Under the pieces are notes generated by a model that saw only the letters and a list, made by a program, of their open reading frames with translations, did not search any database and was not told the origin of the DNA. The position numbers were made by a program, and so were the translations under genes. From Flammeovirgaceae bacterium UBA2338 (GTDB taxonomy: Bacteria; Bacteroidota; Bacteroidia; Cytophagales; Cyclobacteriaceae), in assembly GCA_002344795.1 (NCBI GenBank), contig DDUM01000092.1:904-9472 (forward strand): a stretch of 8,569 nt of DNA, written 5' to 3'. Shown here one piece after another: positions 1 to 6,573 of this stretch (its first letter is position 1; each line of letters begins with the position of its first letter).

Positions 1-13
1 ATCACCTCAATCA

Positions 14-65
14 GGAGATTGCTTCGGCAAGCCGCCCCGCTTTCCTTCCTTGCCTCGCAATGACG
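14..65. repeat. Dispersed-repeat-like palindrome (ATTGC...GCAAT)
   Basis: Inverted arms ATTGCTTCGGCAAG (18-31) and, on the other strand, ATTGCGAGGCAAG (61-49) pair except for a small internal loop of TTC against GA, around a GC- and pyrimidine-rich centre. Read on the minus strand the element opens with CGTCATTGCGAGG and closes with GAAGCAATCTCC, wording that I know from repeats spread through many bacterial genomes. It may extend past the left edge of the window. It encodes nothing visible. Recognition is from memory; copy number in this genome cannot be judged here. Confidence 0.55.
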
Positions 66-76
66 AATTAAGAATA

Positions 77-147
77 GCCACTAAGGCACTAAGACACAAA
101 AACCCTCACTGACAAATTGCCTCTTTGTGCCTTTGCGTCTTGGTGGC
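77..147. repeat. Imperfect palindrome after aroF, possible terminator
   Basis: Arms 77-101 and 123-147 are inverted copies matching at 19 of 25 positions around a 21-base spacer. On the minus-strand transcript three of the six mismatches become G-U pairs. The arm wording (GCCACTAAGGCACTAAGACA and its relative CTTTGTGCCTTTGCGTCTTG) is like a palindromic dispersed repeat I recall from Bacteroidota and other phyla. The hairpin begins three bases after the aroF stop, so it could end or protect the operon transcript. It is followed on that strand only by a weakly U-rich stretch (TATTCTTAATT), so it is not a classical intrinsic terminator. Confidence 0.6.
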
Positions 148-150
148 AAT

Positions 151-1161
151 TCAAAAGGATTCCCTCAATTCAAATACCTTGTGAGCCCTTTCCACCAGGC
201 GTTGCGATTCGTTGAAATCGAGGGTTTGCTGAGCATCGCTGAACGCCTTTTCTGGTTGCTGGTGCGTCTCATAGATGATCCCATCCGCACCGGCCATGAT
301 ACTCGCCAGTGCAATCGGCTCCACGTACTGGCGCAAACCTACGCCATGGGAAGGGCCTGCCACCACCGGCAAATGGGTCTTTTCTTTCAATATCGGAATG
401 GCATTCACATCCATGGTATTGCGGCTCGCCTTTTCATAGGTACGAATACCGCGTTCACAAAGAATCAGCTTTTCGTTGCCTCCACTGAACACGTATTCAG
501 CAGATGACAACAGCTCTTCCAACGTTCCCGAGATGCCGCGCTTGATCATCACTGGTTTATCAATGTGTCCCAGTTCATCCAGCAGATTAAAATTCTGCGT
601 GTTGCGCGCCCCCACCTGAAAGACATCTACGTAGTCGTACATCTCGGCAATCTGGCTTACCTGCATCACCTCACTAATGATCTTAATGCCAGCAGCCCTT
701 GCCATCGTTGCCCACAGTTTCAAACCTTCAGCACCCAATCCACGGAAAGCATAAGGTGAACTGCGTGGCTTGAACACACCACCCCTCATGATCGATATCT
801 TGTTTTCAATCAGGTGAGCAATGGTAGTTTCTATTTGTTCCTCCGATTCAATAGAACATGGGCCTGCCATGACAGACAACGACCCATTTCCAATCTCCAC
901 ACCATCTCCCAAATCAATGATTGTGCGTTTCACTTTCCACTTTCTGGAAACCAGCTTGTAATCATCGGATACCCGATGGATATCGGCTATTCCTGATAGT
1001 CTTCCCACCTGGCGGATATCATAGTCCTTCTTGCCTATTCCAATAACGTATTCACCTAACTGGGTTTTTACCTCTGTAGTTTTATAACCCAATTCAGTTA
1101 TCGCTTTATCTATACTTTCTTTTTCTTGCCTTGAAACGGATGGTTTTAACTGAATGATCAT
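151..1161 (-). CDS. aroF: DAHP synthase, type I-beta, with N-terminal regulatory domain
   Basis: The enzyme condenses phosphoenolpyruvate and erythrose 4-phosphate to DAHP, the first step to chorismate and so to the TrpE substrate. At 336 residues it closely matches Thermotoga maritima DAHP synthase in plan: a ferredoxin-like regulatory domain (about 1-70) before the (beta/alpha)8 barrel, with no chorismate mutase domain at either end. Metal ligands fall at the same numbers as I recall for Thermotoga: Cys102 (AGPCSIES), His272, Glu298 (IIYETH) and Asp309 (AFSDAQQTL). Substrate motifs KPRSSPYAFRG (131-141), QVGARNTQNF (182-191) and CERGIRTYE (235-243) are present. One oddity: the usual DPSH is GPSH, with Gly269 (GGC) in place of Asp. 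In Thermotoga the N-terminal domain mediates Tyr/Phe inhibition; the effector here is unknown. Start is the ATGA overlap with trpA. It is the last gene seen. Confidence 0.94.
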   Translation of the reverse strand: MIIQLKPSVSRQEKESIDKAITELGYKTTEVKTQLGEYVIGIGKKDYDIRQVGRLSGIADIHRVSDDYKLVSRKWKVKRTIIDLGDGVEIGNGSLSVMAGPCSIESEEQIETTIAHLIENKISIMRGGVFKPRSSPYAFRGLGAEGLKLWATMARAAGIKIISEVMQVSQIAEMYDYVDVFQVGARNTQNFNLLDELGHIDKPVMIKRGISGTLEELLSSAEYVFSGGNEKLILCERGIRTYEKASRNTMDVNAIPILKEKTHLPVVAGPSHGVGLRQYVEPIALASIMAGADGIIYETHQQPEKAFSDAQQTLDFNESQRLVERAHKVFELRESF

Positions 1162-1958
1162 CGATGCGCTTTTAATGATTTTACAAATTCCGGAATATCG
1201 CTTTCCAGGTTTTTACTCTCCTTTAACATAGAGATGAACGCACTCCCCACAATTGCCCCTGCACTGTACTCACACACGGCAGCAAAAGTGTCGTGATTGG
1301 AAACCCCAAAGCCAATGAGCAAGGGATTCTTCAATTTCATCTTTTGCAATCGTTCAAAGTAGGCGCGCTGCTCCTTACTAAAGTTTTTCTTCGCTCCTGT
1401 GGTAGATGAAGATGATACGGCATAAATAAATCCATTGGACACTTTGTCTATGGTCCTGATGCGCTCTTCTGAAGTGGTAGGCGCGATCAAAAATATATTT
1501 TGCAATCCGTTGGCCTCAAATGTGGCCTTGTACATCTCCTGGTACTCCAGCAAAGGCAAATCAGGAATAATCAAACCATCTACCCCCGCTGCTACCGCTG
1601 CCTCACAAAATGCTTTCACACCAAACTGAAGGATAGGATTAAAATAACCCATCAAAATGATGGGCGCCTTCACCTGAGGTCTCAGTTCGCTTACCTGCTT
1701 CAACAACAAACGCAACGTCATTCCATTGTCAAGTGCCGACTTGTTACTCGCCTGGATGACTGAACCATCGGCCACAGGATCAGAAAAAGGAACTCCTATT
1801 TCTAATATATCCGCTCCGGCTTCTTCCAACAATTTCCCTACCCGGACGGTATCCTCCAAAGCCGGAAACCCGGCTGTGTAGTAGACTGACAACAATCCCT
1901 TTTTATTCTTCTCAAAAAGTGTATTGATTCTATTCTGCTTTCGCTCTATGACTTCCAT
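1158..1958 (-). CDS. trpA: Tryptophan synthase alpha chain (TrpA)
   Basis: TrpA cleaves indole-3-glycerol phosphate to indole and glyceraldehyde 3-phosphate; indole passes through a tunnel to TrpB. It is a (beta/alpha)8 barrel of 266 residues. Catalytic Glu53 and Asp64 are seen in LEIGVPFSDPVADG, with the same 11-residue spacing as Glu49/Asp60 of Salmonella. Other landmarks are YYTAGFP (26-32), MGYFNP (about 103-108), APTTSEERI, the mobile loop SSSSTTG and the phosphate-binding GFGVSN and GAIVGSAF segments. The N-terminus is about eight residues longer than the common start at NRIN. The gene is separated from trpB by the DUF1684 gene, which is unusual. Its TGA overlaps the aroF ATG (ATGA). 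No Trp residue is present. Confidence 0.97.
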   Translation of the reverse strand: MEVIERKQNRINTLFEKNKKGLLSVYYTAGFPALEDTVRVGKLLEEAGADILEIGVPFSDPVADGSVIQASNKSALDNGMTLRLLLKQVSELRPQVKAPIILMGYFNPILQFGVKAFCEAAVAAGVDGLIIPDLPLLEYQEMYKATFEANGLQNIFLIAPTTSEERIRTIDKVSNGFIYAVSSSSTTGAKKNFSKEQRAYFERLQKMKLKNPLLIGFGVSNHDTFAAVCEYSAGAIVGSAFISMLKESKNLESDIPEFVKSLKAHR

Positions 1959-1969
1959 AATTCTTCCTC
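1959..1969 (-). promoter_or_regulatory. Shine-Dalgarno-like site before trpA
   Basis: On the minus strand the trpA ATG is preceded by GAGGAAGAATT. GAGG lies seven bases from the ATG, a good ribosome-binding spacing. Most other starts in this window lack a clear site, as is usual in Bacteroidota. It supports the ATG at 1958, although this adds a few residues (MEVIERKQ) before the usual NRINTLF beginning of TrpA. Separated from trpB, trpA may rely on its own initiation. This is inferred from sequence only. Confidence 0.4.
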
Positions 1970-1981
1970 AATCACAATGTT

Positions 1982-2884
1982 TTAATGGTGACCAAAATTC
2001 TTTTCCCCGGCTGTGATGGTCAGATCCAGTCCATTTTGCTTAGGTGGCAGCGGACAAGTTGCAAACTCCGTAAATGCACAGGGAGGGTTATAGCTTTTAT
2101 TAAAATCCACAATTACCTTTCCATCTCCATCAGGATATTTTACATACATGTATCGTCCGGAAGGATAGGTTTCTGTTTCGTTGGTCTTGTCCCCAAACAA
2201 TATGTAGTACTCCCCTTCCGTTCCATCATCAATGGCATCCAACCTGTATTCAACACCATCGATAGTAAATACCAAAGCTCCGGGGCAAGGCGACTGATAA
2301 GTTTGCCCCAGAATATTGGTAATGGCAATATGTTTAAGCGGTTCGTATTTTTCCCATTTAGCCTCCACTCTCCATTTGGGATCGATGGGATAACGCTCTA
2401 CCCCCGTAAAGTTTTTCACCGCTTCGCTTTCCAGATCACGGACCCTTACGCCTAATTTTCCAGATCGATCAATGACCAACCATTCCAATGTCCCATAACT
2501 CATTACAGGATAAAAAGACGAATCCGGAATATGAATCACTTCATGATTAACCGCTATGGAATCTTTCATTATTTCCACCCCCTCATTCACCTCCATGATC
2601 ACCTTGCCTTGCTGCACGACAAACGTTCCTGCATTTGACACCATCTTACCTTCAGGAAAAACCACATCATTGGAAGGATCACTCCCAAACGTATTGAAGC
2701 CTTCCTTCAACCAATACAACCCCGCGAGGTTCAGCCAACCGTTGTCACCCACCAATTGTGTAGCCACCCTATTGGCATGCCACGCATTGATTTCATTTTC
2801 ATAAGTCACCCTATCAATAGTGTTTTCTTTTTGAGGCGAACAACTTAATATTAGTACAAAGATGGATAGCAAGATATATTTCAT
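1982..2884 (-). CDS. DUF1684 lipoprotein of unknown function
   Basis: This 300-residue protein belongs to the DUF1684 family (recognised from motifs); its biochemical role is unknown to me. Residues 1-14 are a short lipoprotein signal peptide with lipobox ILSC and Cys15 as the predicted lipidated residue, so it should be exported and membrane-anchored. The residues after Cys (SPQKEN) are not strongly acidic, so surface export is uncertain. Family features are GWLNLAGLYWLKEG (49-62), GSDPSND (67-73), RVRD (147-150), YPSGRYMYVKYPDGDG (240-255), YNPPCAFTEFATCPLPP (265-281) and AGEK (292-295). It has six Trp residues, as many as all seven Trp enzymes together. It is co-directional with the operon, starts 90 bp after trpB behind the heptamer repeat, and ends 23 bp before trpA. 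An envelope protein has no obvious place in tryptophan synthesis, so it is probably an insertion carried by the operon. Confidence 0.9.
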   Translation of the reverse strand: MKYILLSIFVLILSCSPQKENTIDRVTYENEINAWHANRVATQLVGDNGWLNLAGLYWLKEGFNTFGSDPSNDVVFPEGKMVSNAGTFVVQQGKVIMEVNEGVEIMKDSIAVNHEVIHIPDSSFYPVMSYGTLEWLVIDRSGKLGVRVRDLESEAVKNFTGVERYPIDPKWRVEAKWEKYEPLKHIAITNILGQTYQSPCPGALVFTIDGVEYRLDAIDDGTEGEYYILFGDKTNETETYPSGRYMYVKYPDGDGKVIVDFNKSYNPPCAFTEFATCPLPPKQNGLDLTITAGEKNFGHH

Positions 2885-2897
2885 TGGGGGTATCGTT

Positions 2898-2977
2898 TAG
2901 GGTTTAGGACTTAGGACTTAGAGCTTAGGATTTAGGGGTTTAGGACTTAGGACTTAGAGCTTTGGATTTAGGATTTA
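2898..2977. repeat. Heptamer repeat with 36-bp tandem duplication
   Basis: On the plus strand the gap between the lipoprotein gene and trpB is built almost entirely of heptamers of TTAGGAC, TTAGAGC, TTAGGAT and TTAGGGK type. Copies start at 2897, 2904, 2911, 2918, 2925, 2932, 2940, 2947, 2954, 2961 and 2968; one extra T at 2939 shifts the phase. At a larger scale, 2903-2938 and 2939-2974 are a direct duplication of 36 bases with 33 identities, the first 24 being identical. The array ends in the trpB stop codon (TTA at 2975-2977 on this strand). It resembles the short tandem heptanucleotide repeats described in cyanobacteria and similar intergenic arrays I recall from Bacteroidota. Function is unknown. 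In the transcript it would be pyrimidine- and A-rich and largely unstructured. Confidence 0.85.
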
Positions 2978-4150
2978 ATAATTTCCATAACGAATATACG
3001 TATCCAGGTCTTTATCACCACGACCACTCAGATTAATAACTACTACATCATCGCTATCAAATGCGAGTTTGTCCAATGCTGCAATGGCATGAGCGGACTC
3101 AATGGCTGGGATAATTCCTTCTAAACGACTCAGTGCAATCCCTGCATTCATGGCCTCATCATCTGTCGCATTCAAAAAACGTACACGGCCAATATCAAAC
3201 AAATGCGCGTGCATGGGGCCAATGCCCGGATAATCCAGCCCGGCTGAAATTGAATACGGCTCAATCACTTGCCCATCGGCTGTTTGCATCAACAACGTTT
3301 TGCTGCCGTGCAACACTCCAGGCTTACCAAGAACGGTTGTAGCTGCTGACTCGCCCGTATCCACTCCCTTACCAGCTGCTTCTACTGCTATCAAGTTCAC
3401 ATGTTCTTCTTCCACGAAATGATAATAAGCACCTGCTGCATTACTTCCTCCGCCAACACAAGCGATCACATAATCGGGATAAGGGTTGCCCTGCTCTTCA
3501 ATCAATTGACTTCTTATTTCCTTACTAATGACAGACTGAAATCGCGCTACCATATCCGGATACGGATGAGGCCCGACCACCGATCCAATGATATAATGGG
3601 TGTCCGTTGGGTTGCTGATCCAATGCCGCATGGCTTCGTTCGTTGCATCTTTCAACGTCATGCTTCCACTCATTGCAGGAACTACCGTAGCTCCCAGAAT
3701 TCTCATTCGCTCTACGTTTGGCTTTTGTCTTTCTATGTCCACCTGCCCCATATAGACGATGCACTCCATCCCCATCAGCGCACAAACTGTGGCTGTGGCT
3801 ACTCCATGCTGGCCTGCACCTGTTTCCGCAATGATTTTATTTTTACCCAGGTGCTTTGCCAAAATAATTTGGCCCACCGTGTTATTGACTTTATGCGCAC
3901 CTGTATGACAGAGATCTTCCCTTTTCAAATACACCTTCGCATTATATTTGTCAGAAAGTCTGGAGGCAAAGTAAAGGGGTGTGGGTCTTCCTACAAAAGT
4001 TTTAAGCAACAGGTCAAATTCCTTTTTAAAGGATTCACTTTCCATGACAGAGAGATAAGAAGTTCTCAACTCCTCCACATTAGGAAATAACATTTCGGGG
4101 ATAAAGGCACCTCCAAATTGTCCGTAATACCCTCTTTCGTCTACCAGCAT
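2975..4150 (-). CDS. trpB: Tryptophan synthase beta chain (TrpB)
   Basis: This PLP enzyme condenses indole, channelled from TrpA, with serine to make tryptophan. At 391 residues it matches the TrpA-partnered TrpB1 class. The PLP lysine is Lys87 in HTGAHKVNN, the same number as in Salmonella; catalytic Glu109 lies in AETGAGQHG; the PLP phosphate loop is GGGSNA (around 230); the pyridine-nitrogen Ser375 is in LSGRGDKD. An in-frame TAA two codons upstream (4154-4156) fixes the ATG as the only ATG start. The start overlaps trpF by 10 bp. Unusually, trpA does not follow directly: a heptamer repeat begins at the stop codon and a lipoprotein gene comes next. The last repeat unit is in phase with the TAA, so the repeat may have reached the end of the gene. 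Confidence 0.98.
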   Translation of the reverse strand: MLVDERGYYGQFGGAFIPEMLFPNVEELRTSYLSVMESESFKKEFDLLLKTFVGRPTPLYFASRLSDKYNAKVYLKREDLCHTGAHKVNNTVGQIILAKHLGKNKIIAETGAGQHGVATATVCALMGMECIVYMGQVDIERQKPNVERMRILGATVVPAMSGSMTLKDATNEAMRHWISNPTDTHYIIGSVVGPHPYPDMVARFQSVISKEIRSQLIEEQGNPYPDYVIACVGGGSNAAGAYYHFVEEEHVNLIAVEAAGKGVDTGESAATTVLGKPGVLHGSKTLLMQTADGQVIEPYSISAGLDYPGIGPMHAHLFDIGRVRFLNATDDEAMNAGIALSRLEGIIPAIESAHAIAALDKLAFDSDDVVVINLSGRGDKDLDTYIRYGNY

Positions 4151-4767
4151 AATTTATGTTTAATTAACAAGTTGAGTTTTGATATGTCCTTAACACCAGG
4201 AGCAATTTCAATTCCACTGTTCACATCAATGGCAAACAATTGCTTGTGGTTCAATTCTTTAATCAGATTTACATTCTCAGGATCGATCCCACCACTCAAA
4301 AAGAAGGGGACATCCCCTTCATAATTTTTAAGGAGGTTCCAATTGAATACAACACCATTGCCCCCTCTCGCTTTTCCTTTTGTATCGAATAAAAAATAAT
4401 CAACAACGGATTGGTATGCGTTTACTATTCCAAAATCAAAATCATCATCTACTGAAAAAACTTTGATCACCCCAATCCTATTTTCTTTTAACTCTCTGCA
4501 TTCGTTTGGAGACTCGTCCCCGTGGAGTTGCACAAAATCAAGGCGATGTTTCGATACCAATTTGATAATGGTTTTCACGTTCTCATTCACAAACACACCC
4601 ACCCACTGTATACGGGCATCAAGATCATCCGGGATTTTGAAATTCAATCCAACATATCGTGGCGACTTTTCATAAAATATAAAACCCATAAAATCAGGCC
4701 TGGACGATGCCACTTCCAGCACGTTTCTGTTATCCCGCATTCCACAGACTTTAAGTTTAATGGGCAT
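4141..4767 (-). CDS. trpF: Phosphoribosylanthranilate isomerase (TrpF)
   Basis: TrpF catalyses the Amadori rearrangement of phosphoribosylanthranilate to carboxyphenylamino-deoxyribulose phosphate. It is a small (beta/alpha)8 barrel of 208 residues, normal for a monofunctional TrpF. The general base Cys8 (KVCGM) and general acid Asp128 (FDTKG) are present, with substrate-contacting Arg37 (SPRYV), the phosphate-binding loop LSGGI near 157-161 and DVNSGIE near the C-terminus. The start overlaps the last 11 bases of trpC and the gene ends with a 10-bp overlap into trpB, so it sits in a run of three interlocked genes. It ends in Trp and has three Trp residues, the most of any of the seven Trp enzymes here. 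Confidence 0.96.
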   Translation of the reverse strand: MPIKLKVCGMRDNRNVLEVASSRPDFMGFIFYEKSPRYVGLNFKIPDDLDARIQWVGVFVNENVKTIIKLVSKHRLDFVQLHGDESPNECRELKENRIGVIKVFSVDDDFDFGIVNAYQSVVDYFLFDTKGKARGGNGVVFNWNLLKNYEGDVPFFLSGGIDPENVNLIKELNHKQLFAIDVNSGIEIAPGVKDISKLNLLIKHKLCW

Positions 4768-5575
4768 CCGTCTTCATTTTATTTTCCAATCGATCCAATT
4801 CTTTGATGAACTCCGTGGCTGCGTGTTCCGGTCTGGCTGACCGCATGAACAATTCCCCAATAAGAAATCCATCAAAACCACAAGCACGCAAGTCGGCCGC
4901 AGTTGCCGGGGTCTCAATTCCACTTTCAGATACACTGACAAACTCCCTGGGAATACTTTGAATCAATTGTTTGCTCAAATCAGTACTCACCTCAAATGTT
5001 TTCAGGTTTCTGTTGTTTACCCCTATGACATCCGGTAGGGATTCAAGATTAGCTTGCAATTCTTCTTCATCGTGTACTTCTAACAATACTTCCATTTGTA
5101 AAGACTGCGCGGTTGCACAAAGGCGCTTCAACGCAGGCGGATCCAGGATAGCTGCAATCAGTAAAATCACATCAGCACCCATTGATTTGGCTTCCACCAA
5201 CTGGTACTCGTCAATCACAAAATCTTTTCGCAGTATCGGGCAAAAATTAAATTTTCTCGCAGTCGTCAGGTCTTCGCTGCTTCCTCCAAAGAAGGTGTTG
5301 TCTGTGAGCACGGAAAGTGCAGAAGCCCCCGCCTGCATGTATCCTATTGAAGTGCGTTCTACCGAAACATAAGGATTGATATCTCCTTTGGAGGGAGATC
5401 TTCTTTTTATCTCTGCAATTATCCCGGACTTGTCCGCTCGTTTTATGTATTGCCGAAGTGAAACAGAAGGCGTTTCGAAATAGATACTCTGCTCCAGCAG
5501 TTTTACAGGATACAGACCTTTTCTTTCTGCCACTTCTTTTTCCTTGTGTTTTACAATTTTGCTCAATATATCCAT
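4757..5575 (-). CDS. trpC: Indole-3-glycerol phosphate synthase (TrpC)
   Basis: TrpC closes the indole ring, converting carboxyphenylamino-deoxyribulose phosphate to indole-3-glycerol phosphate with loss of CO2 and water. It is a (beta/alpha)8 barrel of 272 residues, the usual size for the monofunctional enzyme. Catalytic and binding residues, matched by motif to the Sulfolobus enzyme, are Glu55 and Lys57 in AEIKRRSPSKG, Lys117 in LRKDF, Glu166 in LLEVH, Asn187 in GVNNRNL and Ser218 in SESGI. The gene is separate from trpF, unlike the E. coli TrpC-TrpF fusion, but the two overlap by 11 bp. The ATG lies just after the trpD stop (TGACCATG), which fits coupled translation. No Trp residue is present. 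Confidence 0.97.
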   Translation of the reverse strand: MDILSKIVKHKEKEVAERKGLYPVKLLEQSIYFETPSVSLRQYIKRADKSGIIAEIKRRSPSKGDINPYVSVERTSIGYMQAGASALSVLTDNTFFGGSSEDLTTARKFNFCPILRKDFVIDEYQLVEAKSMGADVILLIAAILDPPALKRLCATAQSLQMEVLLEVHDEEELQANLESLPDVIGVNNRNLKTFEVSTDLSKQLIQSIPREFVSVSESGIETPATAADLRACGFDGFLIGELFMRSARPEHAATEFIKELDRLENKMKTDAH

Positions 5576-5577
5576 GG

Positions 5578-6561
5578 TCAGCCGATAATCTTTTTGAATG
5601 TTTGTAGTGCCGCACCAGACAACAGCGCTTCCTCCGCTTTCACCACAGCCTTTGTTATTCCTTCACTTGTATCACCGCAGTACAAGGCCATCCCTGCATT
5701 GGCCACTACTACTGCATTTTGCGCTTCGGTACCGTTGCCTTCTAAAATTTTCATGAATATTTCAGCGGCCTCTTCCACGGTATCTCCTCCACCAATATCA
5801 GCAGGTTTGATCTGAGGCAAACCCAAATCTGCAGGCTCCAGTTGGTCCTCCCCCCGGTTAGTGAACATCTTAAAAGGTCCAGTGAGGGATATCTCGTCAT
5901 AACCATTCAGGTCATGCAAAATCACATAGTCTTTTTTACCCTGTTGATAGAGGTATCCGTACTGGCGTGCCAGCTCCAGGCTGAACACCCCTACCAGTTG
6001 TCTTTGAGGTTTTGCCGGATTTACGATTGGGCCCAGCATATTAAAAAATGTTTTTACGCCCAGTTCCTTTCTGATGGGCGCAATGTTCTTCATGGCCGGG
6101 TGAAACAAGGGCGCATGCATAAAGAAAATGTTTGCCCTTTCCAATTCACTCTTCAATTTCGAAAGGTCATTTGAAAACTGATACCCAAAATGTTCCATTA
6201 CATTGGAAGAGCCGCTCACTGAAGACACTCCATAATTGCCGTGCTTGGCGACAGGCTGACCAGCAGCTGCAACCACAAATGACGAAAGGGTGGAGATGTT
6301 AAAAGTATTTTTTCCATCGCCACCGGTGCCACACACATCCATTACCGGCAGATCTGTTTCCACAGGTATACATAACTCCAGCATGGCATCCCTGAAACCT
6401 TCCAATTCCTCAATGGTGATGGTACGCATCATGTACACCGTTATAAAAGCACTCATCTGACTGGCATTGTATTTTCCAGAAGCCAGCTCCATCAGTACCT
6501 GTCGTGCTGTCGCTTTATCCAGCGAGCGGTAATCAATCAATTCATTTAATATCTCTTTCAT
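5578..6561 (-). CDS. trpD: Anthranilate phosphoribosyltransferase (TrpD)
   Basis: TrpD transfers phosphoribose from PRPP to anthranilate, giving N-(5'-phosphoribosyl)anthranilate. The 327-residue protein has the expected layout: a small helical N-terminal domain (about 1-70) followed by the nucleoside-phosphorylase-like alpha/beta domain. The PRPP and metal site is seen as GTGGDGKNTFNIST (78-91), KHGNYGVSSVSGSSN (106-120) and the acidic pair Asp222-Glu223 in GYDEIS. Arg164 in the anthranilate channel and GPIVNP (177-182) are also present. The KHGNYGVSS wording instead of KHGNRAASS is what I recall for Bacteroidota. The gene starts 12 bp after trpG and ends 2 bp before trpC. It is a stand-alone protein, not a TrpG-TrpD fusion. 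It contains no Trp residue. Confidence 0.97.
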   Translation of the reverse strand: MKEILNELIDYRSLDKATARQVLMELASGKYNASQMSAFITVYMMRTITIEELEGFRDAMLELCIPVETDLPVMDVCGTGGDGKNTFNISTLSSFVVAAAGQPVAKHGNYGVSSVSGSSNVMEHFGYQFSNDLSKLKSELERANIFFMHAPLFHPAMKNIAPIRKELGVKTFFNMLGPIVNPAKPQRQLVGVFSLELARQYGYLYQQGKKDYVILHDLNGYDEISLTGPFKMFTNRGEDQLEPADLGLPQIKPADIGGGDTVEEAAEIFMKILEGNGTEAQNAVVVANAGMALYCGDTSEGITKAVVKAEEALLSGAALQTFKKIIG

Positions 6562-6573
6562 TCTTTCGTTGAA

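Noticed and set aside
2885..2974. Internal promoter for the lipoprotein gene and trpA
   Set aside because: The gap is heptamer repeat on both strands and no TAnnTTTG-like element was seen on the minus strand.
2898..2977. CRISPR array or telomere-like structure
   Set aside because: Heptamers are contiguous with no unique spacers, and the array is short and internal to an operon; TTAGGGT similarity to eukaryotic telomeres is superficial.
3525..3785. Minus-strand frame inside trpB
   Set aside because: Alternative frame of trpB, while the trpB frame is uninterrupted and conserved throughout.
3401..4090. Long plus-strand reading frame of 229 codons opposite trpB
   Set aside because: It lies wholly antisense to an intact, highly conserved trpB and its translation is rich in Cys, His and Ser with no recognisable domain; it is a shadow of trpB codon usage.
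5247..5615. Minus-strand frame across the trpD/trpC junction
   Set aside because: It overlaps both genes in another frame and gives a Lys/Arg/His-rich product without family resemblance. The trpC frame carries all catalytic motifs without a break, so this is not a frameshift remnant.
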